A stretch of 64,000 bases of DNA from Acetobacteraceae bacterium (GCA_021732665.1 JAKFUL010000001.1:1-64000); one strand, 5' to 3'. Counted from the stretch's first letter, positions 51,676 through 61,155 are shown. A program made the numbers and translations. The notes: generated by a model not told the origin, from the letters alone.

Positions 51676-51971
51676 TGTTCCGTCTCTACCCTCAACGCTG
51701 AGGACAACGATAAAGTCCAGGCACCGAGACACAATGACAAAAATAGGCGCGCATGCGCGAGTACTTGAGATGAACGCCAACGCCAGCCGGCGTTCGCTCT
51801 GGCTCCTCAGTGCGTCGCGAGTAAGCAAGCGGCAAGCCGTCATCGTCGCTCGCAAGGGTCCAGCTCAGCGCCGGGTCACTGAGTGGCTTCTTCGACAGGC
51901 ACACGTGCCCCGCAGGTCAACGAGACGATCCGATGTATAGTCCAAAGGCCAGATCGGCGCGGACTGCGCGC

Positions 51972-52925
51972 TCACGCGTAATCCGTCCCCGCCTGCTGGT
52001 TCCGCAGAACCGCCGTCATCATCCGCGTCGCCGTCGCGTTGAACGCGGCGCGGAAATCAAAGCTGGCCTCCACCCCAGCCGGCCCCTCGATCGGGGTCTT
52101 GGCCAGCGCCAGATAGACCTCGTGCAGCGTGATGGTCAGGCTGCGGTTGGCATCGATCGTGAAGGCCAGTGCGAATTCCGCCGAGGTGCCGGCCTGTGCC
52201 TGGGCGAGCAGCGTGGTGTTCTCGAAGCGCACGGTGATCTGACCGGTGCAGCGTGCGATGCCGGGATCCACGCCCTCCACGCGGCGGTCGGCGCGAATCG
52301 TGCGCACCGCCTCCATCCCGTTGGCGTAGGTGAGTCGCGCGCCGGTGACCTGCGCCAGTGCCGCTGCGCTGCGCGTGATGCTCCCCTGGGCCTTGTTGAA
52401 GGCGGTGTAAGCGGCGCTAATCGGCGTCCCGCCGGACGTGGCACCGGTGCGCGCCGAGCCCTGGCCCAGCAGTCCGAAGGTCGCCGTCGCCGCGCCGGTC
52501 GGCGTGAAGTCCATCTCCAGCGTGTCGGCCCGCACGCCGGTACAGACGTCGAAGGACGGCACGTCGGGATAGCCGATCTCCATTGCATTGCTGGGCAGCG
52601 AGGCGGCACCCGAGCCGAAGGTGTGGATGAAGTTGGTCGTGCCGGTGGTCGTCGGGGCGCCGAGCAGCAGGCGCAGCCAGTGCCCGATGTTGATCAGGTC
52701 CACCGGCACCACGGCCTGGCCAGCGACCGTCACCGTGTCGAGGAAGGGCGCCGCGGGATCCCGGTTGCTGCCGACGCCGATCACGTCGGCATCGAGCAGC
52801 GGCTGCTCCGCCCCGAGATCACAGGACAGGAACGGCATGCGCCGCCAGTTGCCGCCAGGCGCCGTGCCGTAGGTGGATTCGGGAAAGGTCAGCAGGCGGC
52901 AATTCGCGCCGATGGCACGGGGCAT
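51972..52925 (-). CDS. Major tail tube protein
   Basis: A 317-residue protein, intact homologue of 29883-30839: MPRAIGANCRLLTFPESTYG, DVPSFDVCTGVRADTLEMDF, ITLHEVYLALAKTPIEGPAG. Position between tail terminator and tail chaperone and its size support tail tube. It is probably the most abundant tail protein of this siphovirus. Confidence 0.7.
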   Translation of the reverse strand: MPRAIGANCRLLTFPESTYGTAPGGNWRRMPFLSCDLGAEQPLLDADVIGVGSNRDPAAPFLDTVTVAGQAVVPVDLINIGHWLRLLLGAPTTTGTTNFIHTFGSGAASLPSNAMEIGYPDVPSFDVCTGVRADTLEMDFTPTGAATATFGLLGQGSARTGATSGGTPISAAYTAFNKAQGSITRSAAALAQVTGARLTYANGMEAVRTIRADRRVEGVDPGIARCTGQITVRFENTTLLAQAQAGTSAEFALAFTIDANRSLTITLHEVYLALAKTPIEGPAGVEASFDFRAAFNATATRMMTAVLRNQQAGTDYA

Positions 52926-52946
52926 GGGCTTTGTCCTTGAGGGGGA

Positions 52947-53393
52947 TCAGGCCAGCGGCGAGCCGGCGACGGTGAACCAGAGGGTGACGGGGATGGACGC
53001 CGCACGCGCCGCGGCCGCACCTTCGAACTCGACATCTTCGAAGGACGCGCTGCCGGGCTGTGCCCATTCGACGGCGCCGCCGAGGGTGCGGTTGGCGGCG
53101 ATGGCAGCGGCGATATCCACCAACAGTGCGTCGAGCAGGGCGTTGCGCGCGGCGGGCGTGGCGCCGGCGACGGTGATTTCGACCTCGGCGCGATGCTCGA
53201 CCTGCCAGGCCAGTGGCGAGAGGATCGGCGTTTCTTCCAGCGTCTCGCCGTCGCGGACGACCACCAGCCCGCCAGCGGGAATTCGCTGCGGGATGGTCTC
53301 GCCGCGCAGCACGACTGGCGCGGGGTTCCGGAGGGCCAGCGACATCACGAGCCGGCTGTGCAGCGCCGCGATGGCAGTCTCGCGCGCGCTCAC
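52947..53393 (-). CDS. Tail terminator-like protein
   Basis: A 148-residue protein from GTG 53393, which overlaps the stop of the gp10-like gene (GTGA). LRGETIPQRIPAGGLVVVRD and SPLAWQVEHRAEVEI match 30855-31301. Size and order fit a terminator that ends tube polymerisation. Confidence 0.6.
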   Translation of the reverse strand: MSARETAIAALHSRLVMSLALRNPAPVVLRGETIPQRIPAGGLVVVRDGETLEETPILSPLAWQVEHRAEVEITVAGATPAARNALLDALLVDIAAAIAANRTLGGAVEWAQPGSASFEDVEFEGAAAARAASIPVTLWFTVAGSPLA

Positions 53394-54115
53394 GCTGACC
53401 TCCCGCTCTCGCGTTCCCAGGCCGCGACGAACCGTGCGGGAAGCCGCCGCAGCCCGCGCTCGGCTGCGCCGCGCACGTCGAGCCGCTTGGCGAGCTTCAC
53501 CTGGGGCAGCAGCAGAAACATCGGCACCATCCCCTGCTCCAGCAGGCCGCGCGCCCAGGCCTCGCGCCCCTTGCGGTTGGCGGTGCCGACCTCGGTGACG
53601 CCACCAGCCACCAAGCGGGTCCTGCGCCGCCGCCCGGTCTGCTCGCCCTGGCGCAGCGGCAGGCACCAGACGAACCCTCGGCCCGACTTGAAGGGCCGGA
53701 GGAAGGCCTGCCCGGAGGCGACCATCTGCGCCGGCGTGACCCGCATGCCTTTCTCGCCGCGTCCCCGGCGGCCACGCGCCGCGTTGAAGCCGGTCGGGAT
53801 GGCGAGGAACTTCCCGCCACCCTTGGCGCGGATCAGCGCGCCGCGCTCGAAGGCGTCGATGACATTCGGCACCTTGGTGAACAACAACCCCGCCGGCCGC
53901 AGCGACTGCCCGGACCGTGGGAAGATCATCGACCGCCAGGCATTGGCGATGCCGCGCGCGTTGCCCGAGAAGGCGGTGGTGACCTGCCGGCGCAGCTCGG
54001 CCTTCACCTGCTCGGTCTCGGCGCGGATCGCGGTCATGGCCGCGCGCTCACCCGCGCGGACCTCATCCGCCAGCACCTTGCGGAGATCGCCGACGATGCG
54101 GGCGCCGAGGCGCAT
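53390..54115 (-). CDS. gp10/DUF6441-type minor tail (neck) protein
   Basis: A 241-residue basic protein: MRLGARIVGDLRKVLADEV, AIRAETEQVKAELRRQVTTA, GLLEQGMVPMFLLLPQVKL. The composition and location between holin/connector and terminator genes match HK97 gp10-like neck proteins. It is absent from the otherwise parallel gene order of the degraded prophage (30855-31604). Confidence 0.6.
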   Translation of the reverse strand: MRLGARIVGDLRKVLADEVRAGERAAMTAIRAETEQVKAELRRQVTTAFSGNARGIANAWRSMIFPRSGQSLRPAGLLFTKVPNVIDAFERGALIRAKGGGKFLAIPTGFNAARGRRGRGEKGMRVTPAQMVASGQAFLRPFKSGRGFVWCLPLRQGEQTGRRRRTRLVAGGVTEVGTANRKGREAWARGLLEQGMVPMFLLLPQVKLAKRLDVRGAAERGLRRLPARFVAAWERESGRSA

Positions 54116-54118
54116 GGA

Positions 54119-54418
54119 TCAGTGTCCGCCGAATTTGCGGCTGAGGATCCGCAGCAGCAGGTCATGCAACGCGGCATAGCCCAGGGTCCCGGCCAGCCAC
54201 GCCACGGCGAAGAGCCACCAGCCGTCGAGCTCGAAGGCATGCGCGATCAGCCAGGCGCCGGTGCCGAGGCTGCCGCCGGCCAGCGCGTGCAGCAGATAGG
54301 CGCGGGTCAGCAGCGGTCGGTCAGTGCTTGAAAACCGGGCCATCGCCCCGAGCGCACCCAGGGCGCCGGCGAGCAGCGCCTCGCCGACAATGCCGCCGAT
54401 GCGTTCGGGGTCGATCAT
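54119..54418 (-). CDS. Phage holin-like membrane protein
   Basis: A 99-residue protein (MIDPERIGGIVGEALLAGA...) with three membrane segments and a basic end, homologous to 31305-31604. Adjacent lysin gene supports a lysis role. Confidence 0.6.
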   Translation of the reverse strand: MIDPERIGGIVGEALLAGALGALGAMARFSSTDRPLLTRAYLLHALAGGSLGTGAWLIAHAFELDGWWLFAVAWLAGTLGYAALHDLLLRILSRKFGGH

Positions 54419-54428
54419 GGCGGTGCTC

Positions 54429-54737
54429 CTATCGGCGGCAGAAGACGCGCCAGGCGATGCCGGCGGCGTCGCGCTCGGCGTGCTGGACGGTCAGGGTGTC
54501 GGCGCCGAGCGTGAAGGTGTCGTCCGCATCCACGACGGGCAGCACGGCGATCGCGACGGTCAGCACGTCGCTGGCCTGGATCACGCTGGTGCCGAAGGCG
54601 TCGCCCAGCCGGTCCGGCGACGAGCGAAGCACGCGGAGCGGAACCGGCGCTCCGGTCCCACCCGCGCGATAGCTCGCAGTCGCGCCGATGTTCGGATCCG
54701 CGGCCAGCGCGTCCAAGGCCGCGGCAAAGGCACTCAT
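54429..54737 (-). CDS. Head-tail joining protein (gpFII-like)
   Basis: A 102-residue protein from ATG 54737, homologue of 31615-31929 (LAADPNIGATASYRAGG, GIAWRVFCRR). Overlaps the upstream lysin gene by 4 nt. Connector role inferred from size and order. Confidence 0.6.
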   Translation of the reverse strand: MSAFAAALDALAADPNIGATASYRAGGTGAPVPLRVLRSSPDRLGDAFGTSVIQASDVLTVAIAVLPVVDADDTFTLGADTLTVQHAERDAAGIAWRVFCRR

Positions 54738-55372
54738 GCCGGCCGCCGCAGCCGCCAGGCGAGGACGCCGACCACCGCCGCCACGATGACCGCGATGGCG
54801 ACGGCCGGAGCGAGCGTGCCCAGCGCCTGGATGGCCGGCGCCGCCTGCGCGACGGCAGTGGCGATGCCCGCGGCACCCACAAGCACAGCCCCACGCCCGG
54901 TGCCGGTGATGGCGGCGACCTCCCGCAGCGTTGCCGGTGCTGCCGGCGGCACCCCGGCCAGGGTCAGGGCCCGATCGATCACCGCGGCCGGATAGGCGAG
55001 GCCGGCGCATTCATGGTGGATGATCGCCTCCACCAGCGGGCGGAGGTGATCGTGCCGATGCAGGTCGATCGCATCGTCCGGACCGACGGCGATCCGCCGC
55101 GCCACCACCGCGACATAGGCCGCGGTGTCGTTCTCCACCTTCGGCGCCCAGCGCTCGATGATCGCGCGCGGCGTGCGCAGCTTGTGCCGGTCCTGATAGG
55201 TGACCAGCAGGGCAGCCAGCGCACGGATGCCGAACTCATGGCTGGTGAAGCGGCAGAAGCGTCCATCCGACGGCGGATCGGCCAGCCCCTGCCATTTGTT
55301 GGCTGGGACGTGCTCGATGTTCCCCGGGTTGCGGTTGCGATAGCCCCGGGTGGCCTTGGGATCGACGCTCAT
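54734..55372 (-). CDS. P5-like phage lysin with C-terminal membrane segment
   Basis: A 212-residue protein from ATG 55372. The N-terminal part has RGYRNRNPGNIEHVPANKWQ then FCRFTSHEFGIRALAALLVT, the pattern of the structural lysin P5/lytic transglycosylase family. The C-terminal ~40 residues are a hydrophobic helix ending WRLRRPA, which would anchor it to the membrane. It replaces the M15 peptidase of the related prophage. The longer upstream frame overlaps the DUF2190 gene. Confidence 0.65.
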   Translation of the reverse strand: MSVDPKATRGYRNRNPGNIEHVPANKWQGLADPPSDGRFCRFTSHEFGIRALAALLVTYQDRHKLRTPRAIIERWAPKVENDTAAYVAVVARRIAVGPDDAIDLHRHDHLRPLVEAIIHHECAGLAYPAAVIDRALTLAGVPPAAPATLREVAAITGTGRGAVLVGAAGIATAVAQAAPAIQALGTLAPAVAIAVIVAAVVGVLAWRLRRPA

Positions 55373-55716
55373 GCGCCGGACGCCGGAACACGCAGCAGCA
55401 CGGCGCGGACGGTGGTGTCCGCGGCCAGCGCCGCCACCGTGGCGAGGCCCACCTGGAAATTGCCGGTGGCCGTGGTGGTGAGGCGGCGGTTGGTGTTGTC
55501 CCAGAAGAGGCGCGCCCCGGCGGTGATGGCCAGCGCCGGCTCCTTGGTGATGTCGAAGACGCCCTTGGTCTGGCATTCGATGACGGCGTTCTGCACGCCA
55601 TCGACCGCGGCCACGCCGAAGAGTGCGCCGACCAGGACGCCCTGGCCGGACAGGATGCCGCCCGCATAGGGGACGGCGACGGCCAGGCTGTTGCCTGGCT
55701 GGACGTAGTTGCGCAT
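55369..55716 (-). CDS. DUF2190 capsid-associated protein
   Basis: A 115-residue protein: MRNYVQPGNSLAVAVPYAGG, VLVGALFGVAAVDGVQNAV, FDITKEPALAITAGARLFWD. DUF2190 proteins act as decoration or head-stabilising proteins next to the capsid gene. A 5'-truncated copy is at 32321-32604. Confidence 0.75.
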   Translation of the reverse strand: MRNYVQPGNSLAVAVPYAGGILSGQGVLVGALFGVAAVDGVQNAVIECQTKGVFDITKEPALAITAGARLFWDNTNRRLTTTATGNFQVGLATVAALAADTTVRAVLLRVPASGA

Positions 55717-55743
55717 GGGGATGAGGTCTCCAGAAACGCAGAA

Positions 55744-55761
55744 GGCGCCCGGTGGGGCGCC
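55744..55761 (-). terminator. Hairpin between capsid and DUF2190 genes
   Basis: GGCGCCC / GGGCGCC form a perfect 7-bp stem with a 4-nt loop, followed on the minus strand by TTCTGCGTTTCTGG. It may be a partial terminator lowering expression after the capsid gene. Confidence 0.45.
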
Positions 55762-55799
55762 CTCTGCATGGGTTCATGATGGAAGGAAGGAAGCCGGGC

Positions 55800-57899
55800 T
55801 CAGATGCCCGGGTTGAACCAGGCGCCGCGCCAGTCGATGGCGCCGACGCCGAAGTCGAAGATCACGCTCACCTCGACGCCATCCACGCCCTGGACGTTGC
55901 CGGTGGTGACCTGCGGCCCCTCCGCACCGTTGAGGTAGCCGTAGACGTAGACCGGCGCCGCGAAGGGATCGGAGAACAGGTACCAGCGGTTGGCCGGGAT
56001 GAGCGGCTCGACCAGCGGCTGCACGAAGCCCGCATAGACGTTGGCATTGCTGGTCTGCGTCGCCTGCACCGACACCGTGAGCTGCCGCGCGGCCAGTTCC
56101 TGGTTCGGCCCGACCAGCAGACGCATCTGCGATCCCACCGCAATGGGCAGCCCGTCCAGCGTCCGCTGGCGCATCACCGCCGCACGCCCGAGCGCGAGAT
56201 TGCCCAGGTCAAGCAGCGTGCCGGCGGTGGCCTTGTTCAGCCGCGCGGCGCCAGTGGCAAAAACTGGCGCGGCGCCGGTGACCAGCGTCGGGCCGTCGCC
56301 GGTGGCGCTGTTCACCAGCGCGTAGGCCGTGGCGTTCTCGAAGTCGGCGACGCGCCGGCCGATCATGCTGGCGAAGTCGGTGAAGGCGCCGAGGTCGTCG
56401 TTCACCAGCATCTGCCGCGTGACGCGGATGCGGCGCGCGAAGGTCTGCAGGAAGACCAGCTCCTGGCTTTCCGACATGGTGCCGGCCTGGATCTCGCCGT
56501 TCTCGGAGAGCGCCACGAGGTTGGGAAAGTCGCCCACGCGCAGGTGGCGGTGCGGCTTGAAGTCGCGGAAATCGCGGCGGAGGAACAGCGTGCGATAGGT
56601 CGGCTGCGCGGGGGCGTAGGCTGCCAGCAGCATCTTGTTCGCCGCGGCCGAGAGCAGCGCCGGGAAGTCGCTGGTGGTGTGGAAGGCGCGCTCGGCGAGG
56701 ATGGTCGGGTTGCGGGGGATGTTCCGCTCGCCGCGCGCACGCAGCAGTTCGCCCATCATGTCGGAGGGGCGCCAGCCCATGAACTCGACATGGCGGCCGG
56801 CGCCAGGACCGGTGCTGGGCACCTGGTAGCCGGGCATGGAGCGGGCGGCGAGCGCCTCGGCCATGGCGTCGAGCAGGCTGGTCGGGTCGTCCTGGCCGGG
56901 GCCGGTTTCGGGGCGCGCCGGCAGGGAGGGCCGCGGCGCGCTCTGGGCGAAGGCGTCCCACAGGCGGCCACGCAGGACCTCGGGCGAGATGCGGTCGCGG
57001 ATGGCTGCCTCGCGCATGGCGTCGAGCATGTCGGGGGTCACCAGGCCGCGGGCGCCGGCCAGCACCGGCTCATAGGCGGCGATGCGCTCGACGGCGGCGC
57101 GGTCCGCCTCGGCACGGATGGCGTCGAGGTCGGGCGCCGGCGGCGCGGCGCGCGTGGGCTCGGGCGGAGCGGTGGGCGGGGTGGCGGGTGCAGTGGTCAC
57201 GGGGATCTCCTGTCTCTGGATGGCGGGCGGCGCAGGCGGCGCCGGTGCGGGATCCGGCGAAGCCGGCGTCGTCTCGGTCATGGTGGGTTCCTCGGTCAGG
57301 GCGGGTTCGATGGCGGTGGCGGGAGCGCCCTGATCCCCCTCGCCACGGATCACGGCCAGGCCGTCCACCGGGACGGGCACGATCGAGATTTCGTAGGGCT
57401 CCCAATCCACGGCGCGGTGGATGGTCTGGCCGGTGGCGGCGTCGGGTCGCGGCTCGTAGCGATGCACCCGGTAGCCAACGCTGACAGACTGCAGCGTGCC
57501 GTCGGCCACCCGCTGCCAGACCGGCTCCACATCATCGGCGCCGCTGAACTGCAGCGTGGCGTAGCCGCGGCCGGCCTCGAGGCGGGCGGTGGTGACACGG
57601 CCCAGCACATCGCGCGTGCCGGCGCGGCGGTGGGTGTCCAACACCGGGGCGCGGCCGGAGCGCAGCGCGTCCATGCGCACCGCCTCGGGCCGCATGTCGA
57701 GCTCCTCGATGATGGGGCCGAGCGGCGGGACGAAATTGCGGGCCCGCGCGCCGGTGCTCCACACCACCTCGACGGTGCGGGCCGCGCGATTGACGGTGAC
57801 GGGGGCCGCCAGGGCGCGGCATGCCACGATCGACTGCCCAGCGTCGGGCATTCGATCCGGCGCGGGGGTGCCTCCGCCCGGTTCGATCGGTTCGGTCAT
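55800..57899 (-). CDS. Prohead protease fused to major capsid protein
   Basis: A 699-residue fusion from ATG 57899. Residues ~30-180 are an HK97-type (U35-like) prohead protease: VLDTHRRAGTRDVLGRV contains the His, and GTLQSVSVGYRVHRYE the Ser. A Pro/Ala linker and scaffold-like helix (~190-300) follow. Residues ~390-699 are the capsid domain (GDFPNLVALSENGEIQAGTM, MIGRRVADFENATAYALVNS, VDGVEVSVIFDFGVGAIDWR). Self-cleavage during head maturation is expected to release the capsid. Confidence 0.85.
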   Translation of the reverse strand: MTEPIEPGGGTPAPDRMPDAGQSIVACRALAAPVTVNRAARTVEVVWSTGARARNFVPPLGPIIEELDMRPEAVRMDALRSGRAPVLDTHRRAGTRDVLGRVTTARLEAGRGYATLQFSGADDVEPVWQRVADGTLQSVSVGYRVHRYEPRPDAATGQTIHRAVDWEPYEISIVPVPVDGLAVIRGEGDQGAPATAIEPALTEEPTMTETTPASPDPAPAPPAPPAIQRQEIPVTTAPATPPTAPPEPTRAAPPAPDLDAIRAEADRAAVERIAAYEPVLAGARGLVTPDMLDAMREAAIRDRISPEVLRGRLWDAFAQSAPRPSLPARPETGPGQDDPTSLLDAMAEALAARSMPGYQVPSTGPGAGRHVEFMGWRPSDMMGELLRARGERNIPRNPTILAERAFHTTSDFPALLSAAANKMLLAAYAPAQPTYRTLFLRRDFRDFKPHRHLRVGDFPNLVALSENGEIQAGTMSESQELVFLQTFARRIRVTRQMLVNDDLGAFTDFASMIGRRVADFENATAYALVNSATGDGPTLVTGAAPVFATGAARLNKATAGTLLDLGNLALGRAAVMRQRTLDGLPIAVGSQMRLLVGPNQELAARQLTVSVQATQTSNANVYAGFVQPLVEPLIPANRWYLFSDPFAAPVYVYGYLNGAEGPQVTTGNVQGVDGVEVSVIFDFGVGAIDWRGAWFNPGI

Positions 57900-57916
57900 G
57901 TGCGAGTGTCCTGGGC

Positions 57917-59404
57917 TTAGGGCGCCGTGAAGCCCTGTAGGTTGGCGATCACCACCGCGCTGGCCGTCACCGCCTGGATGTTCAGCGCGGCATTGGCCGT
58001 GGTGCGCAGTGGCGTCGGGAAGTCGATGTTGGTCGGCCCGAGATTGGCCGGCAGCAGCGCGCGCCAGACCGGCGTGACGCCGTCGCGGATCTGGAACTCC
58101 GTCGCGGTCGCACTGGCGTTCTGCACCTGCATGCCCGTCACGTAGCGGCGGATGCCGGCGCCGCCGGCGGCCTGCACCGGGGTGTCGCTGCCGGTCGCGA
58201 TGCCGGCCAGCGGCCCGGCATAGGTCCAATCGGCCTCCGGGATGGCATAGGGCTTGGTGACGATCGCGCCGATCAGCGTCGCCAGCAGGTCGACGCCGCG
58301 CGCGGTCGTCACCGCCACCGGGTTCGCCGAATAGCCCGTGGCTGCCAGCACCGGTACCGCGCCTGCCGTGTTGCGCACCTGGCCGCCGACCACGCTGAGC
58401 GCAGGAGCCGCAGCGGTCAGCACGTTCACGCCGATCCCCTGGCCGGCGACGGCATTGGCGCGGCCGGCGGTGATGGCGGTGGTGAGCTCGGCGTAGTCGG
58501 AAATCGAGACGAATTGCAGCCGCAGATCGGTGTTCGACGCCGGCGCCAGGTTGCGGCTGATCGTCGCCCAGCCGGTGTTCACATAGGCGCCGGTGAAGGT
58601 GGAGCCGACCAGGTCGAAGTTGTTCGCGTCAATCACGGTGATGATGAAGGTGCCATTCGCCCCCGGCACGCCGGCGACATTGGCCACCGTCACGGAGTCA
58701 GAGGTCGCGTAGCCATGCGCCGCGCGGGTGATGCGCACCGCGCTGCTGCCGTTGTTGGCCACCGCCGAGATGCCGTGAAAGACCTGCCGGTTCCGCACGC
58801 GAATGCGAAAGCGATAGAGCGCGGCGGGGTCGGGCAGCTGTTGCTGACGGGCGTAGGAGTTGGCGCGCAGCCCGGTGCCGTCCAGCGCCCGGCCGTGAAA
58901 ATAGCATTCGTCGCTATTGGGCTCGAGCTCCAGCACCGACCAGCCGGCCGGGGCCGTGGTGGGGATGGTGACGCCAGAGGCGGTGCCGAGCCGCGGCGCG
59001 CCATCGCTGCCCACCTCGTAGTTGGCGAGCGTGGCGCTGATGCCATCCAGGCGCCATGCGACGATGTTGCGCTCGTCGGGCACGCCTGTTTCTGGCGTGA
59101 CGCTGACCAGTTCCAGCCACGCGGTCTGGCCGGCGATGCGCTGGCTGAGGTTGAGCGCGACCATCGCGCGCAGCGGCAGCATGAAGCTCTGGCGGCTGAG
59201 CAGGACCATCTCGTCATCCAGCGTGGTGCCGGTGGAGATCTGCGCGCTGCCATTGGCGATGGTGAGGAGCATGCCGCTGCCGGTGGCGAGCACCTCCCAG
59301 CGGGTCGGGTTGAGGACGTCGCCCGCGAAATTGTCGCGGAAACGCCGGCGCATGCTTTTGACCTTGAGCATGTCGTCGGCCCAGTCATAGCCGCCTGGGA
59401 TCAT
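57917..59404 (-). CDS. Phage structural protein of unknown role
   Basis: A 495-residue beta-rich protein: MIPGGYDWADDMLKVKSMRR, RFRDNFAGDVLNPTRWEV, ARSQ-free Thr/Ala-rich C-terminus (AGIRRYVTGMQVQNASATAT). It lies between portal and protease-capsid genes and overlaps the portal stop by 4 nt, so it is probably a head decoration or appendage. The centre includes AAHGYATSDSVTVANVAG, an Ig-like repeat pattern. No family recognised. Confidence 0.55.
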   Translation of the reverse strand: MIPGGYDWADDMLKVKSMRRRFRDNFAGDVLNPTRWEVLATGSGMLLTIANGSAQISTGTTLDDEMVLLSRQSFMLPLRAMVALNLSQRIAGQTAWLELVSVTPETGVPDERNIVAWRLDGISATLANYEVGSDGAPRLGTASGVTIPTTAPAGWSVLELEPNSDECYFHGRALDGTGLRANSYARQQQLPDPAALYRFRIRVRNRQVFHGISAVANNGSSAVRITRAAHGYATSDSVTVANVAGVPGANGTFIITVIDANNFDLVGSTFTGAYVNTGWATISRNLAPASNTDLRLQFVSISDYAELTTAITAGRANAVAGQGIGVNVLTAAAPALSVVGGQVRNTAGAVPVLAATGYSANPVAVTTARGVDLLATLIGAIVTKPYAIPEADWTYAGPLAGIATGSDTPVQAAGGAGIRRYVTGMQVQNASATATEFQIRDGVTPVWRALLPANLGPTNIDFPTPLRTTANAALNIQAVTASAVVIANLQGFTAP

Positions 59405-60906
59405 GAGGGTGCTCCTGGATTGGGGGCGGCGCCCGCATCGGCCGACGCATCAGCGCGGGGCGAGGCGGCACCGGTGGCGGCGATCTCGATGGCGGCGAGC
59501 TGAGCCGCGTCCTGCGCGGCGCCGGATTTGGCGACGCGGCGGGGATCGCTGTCGAGCGACAGGCCAGCCTCGTCGAGCAGGGCATTGGCCTCGCGGATCA
59601 TCTCGACCACCTGGCGGAAGTCGTAGCCGAAGGCGCCGACGGCCTCGGGCTGCGGCACGAAGCCGGCACGGACCTGCGCGATCAGCGCCGTGGTGTCTTT
59701 CAGCGGGTCGATCATCTCGTGGGCGGGCGGGACGTGTGAAAGGCCCTCTGGCACCTCGGCACCCCAGAGCCCGAGCAGTGCCCCCTGCGCATGGAAGCGG
59801 TCCGCGATGGGCCGCACCAGCATCGGGATGAGCATGCCGTACTGGACCTGCTCGCAGAGGCGACGGAACTCGATCTTGCCGGCGCGGAGCGAGGAATAGT
59901 TCGCCTGGCTCAGATCGCCGGCGACCTGGTCGTAGGTCAGGCCGGCACCGACGGCGGAAGCTTCCAGCGCGCGCCGTGCGAAGGCCGCGTGCGATCCACC
60001 ACCGGAGGGATTCACCACCTCCACGGATCCCATGCCGCGGCGATAGAGGATCATCCCTGGCTCGAAGCTTTCGACCGTGCGGCCCTGCGCGTCGCGCAGC
60101 ATGCCCGACGCCGGGCCGGTCATGGCGTCATCGCCATCCTCGGAGACGACCGCGGCGAGGCAGGCCTCGATCTTGGCCTTCATGAGCAGCGCGGCCTCGT
60201 AGTCGCCCAGGTCGCGCAGGCGAGTAAGTACCGGGGCGAGCCAGGAGACGTCGCGCAGCTGGCCGGGGCGCCGCTTGCGGTAGATGTGCAGCACGTCGCG
60301 GGCGGGAACGCGCTGGCTGCTCAACCAGGTGGCACCGCCCGGCAGAACCCAGGAGGCACCCGGGTGCACGCGATGCAGCCAGTAGCCCACCGGCTCGCCG
60401 GCCTCACCGAGGCCGATGCCCTGCAGGGTGGGGACGCCCTCAAGGACTCCCTGCCGCGCCGTGTCGAGATGGTCGCTCTCCAGCACCTGCAGACGGAGGC
60501 CGATCGGGTTGGCCGGCGAGATGTCGGCGGGGAGCAGGCGGACGAAGCATTCGCCGCTCTCCACCACGGCGCGCATGACCAGGGCCTGGAGGCCATAGAG
60601 GTCGAGCCGCCCCTCGGCATCGCAGGCGGTGCTGTCGGACCAGCGCCGCCAGGCCTCGGCGTGGGGCTTGTCGGGCCAGCGGGTGGTGATGCCGGCGCCC
60701 ACCGCGTTGCCGGTCCAGAGATCGACGATGCGGGCGGCGTAAGGGTCGTTGCGCACGGCATCGCGGGCGCGGCGCGCCACCGTCGGTGCGGCGGCGCCGA
60801 CCTCGGCCGTGGCGCTGCTGCCGGAGGCCGCCCAGCTCGAGGCACGGCTGTCCTGGGCGGCGGCATAGCCACGGAAGGCGTGCCAGGCATCACGAAGGCG
60901 CCCCAT
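59401..60906 (-). CDS. Portal protein (lambda-type)
   Basis: A ~501-residue portal of the phage_portal_2/lambda B group: RARDAVRNDPYAARIVDLWT, GNAVGAGITTRWPDKP, VLESDHLDTARQG, SGMLRDAQGRTVESFEPGMI, AVGAGLTYDQVAGDLSQANY then SSLRAGKIEFRR. ATG 60906 overlaps the stop of the upstream gene; GTG 60909 is an alternative. It forms the DNA-entry vertex and docks the terminase. Confidence 0.88.
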   Translation of the reverse strand: MGRLRDAWHAFRGYAAAQDSRASSWAASGSSATAEVGAAAPTVARRARDAVRNDPYAARIVDLWTGNAVGAGITTRWPDKPHAEAWRRWSDSTACDAEGRLDLYGLQALVMRAVVESGECFVRLLPADISPANPIGLRLQVLESDHLDTARQGVLEGVPTLQGIGLGEAGEPVGYWLHRVHPGASWVLPGGATWLSSQRVPARDVLHIYRKRRPGQLRDVSWLAPVLTRLRDLGDYEAALLMKAKIEACLAAVVSEDGDDAMTGPASGMLRDAQGRTVESFEPGMILYRRGMGSVEVVNPSGGGSHAAFARRALEASAVGAGLTYDQVAGDLSQANYSSLRAGKIEFRRLCEQVQYGMLIPMLVRPIADRFHAQGALLGLWGAEVPEGLSHVPPAHEMIDPLKDTTALIAQVRAGFVPQPEAVGAFGYDFRQVVEMIREANALLDEAGLSLDSDPRRVAKSGAAQDAAQLAAIEIAATGAASPRADASADAGAAPNPGAPS

Positions 60907-61142
60907 CACTTGGTTCCCTCACGGGAGAAGCTGGCGAATGTGACGTTGGGGCGGCGTGCGGCGGTGTTCTCGGCGGCATGGAGCACAGACAGCGCGCGGC
61001 CGAGCTCATCCAGCGAGCGGTATTCCACCGTGCGTCCGTCGAAGGTCACGCGCGTGGTGCCGCCGGTGAAGGCTGCGGCCAGGACGGCGGCGCGGGTGCC
61101 AGCGGGCTGCGCCAGCGCCCAGGCGAGGACGGTCGGGTCCAT
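60906..61142 (-). CDS. gpW-like head-tail joining protein
   Basis: A 78-residue protein from ATG 61142. GTRAAVLAAAFTGGTTRVTF and VEYRSLDELGRALSVLHAAE fit gpW-type short alpha/beta connectors, and the place between terminase and portal is that of lambda W. It overlaps the portal start. Confidence 0.7.
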   Translation of the reverse strand: MDPTVLAWALAQPAGTRAAVLAAAFTGGTTRVTFDGRTVEYRSLDELGRALSVLHAAENTAARRPNVTFASFSREGTK

Positions 61143-61155
61143 GATCGTCCTCCCT

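Noticed and set aside
55752-57920. A 722-codon plus-strand frame opposite the protease-capsid gene
   Set aside because: Antisense shadow; the minus-strand protein has clear protease and capsid motifs.
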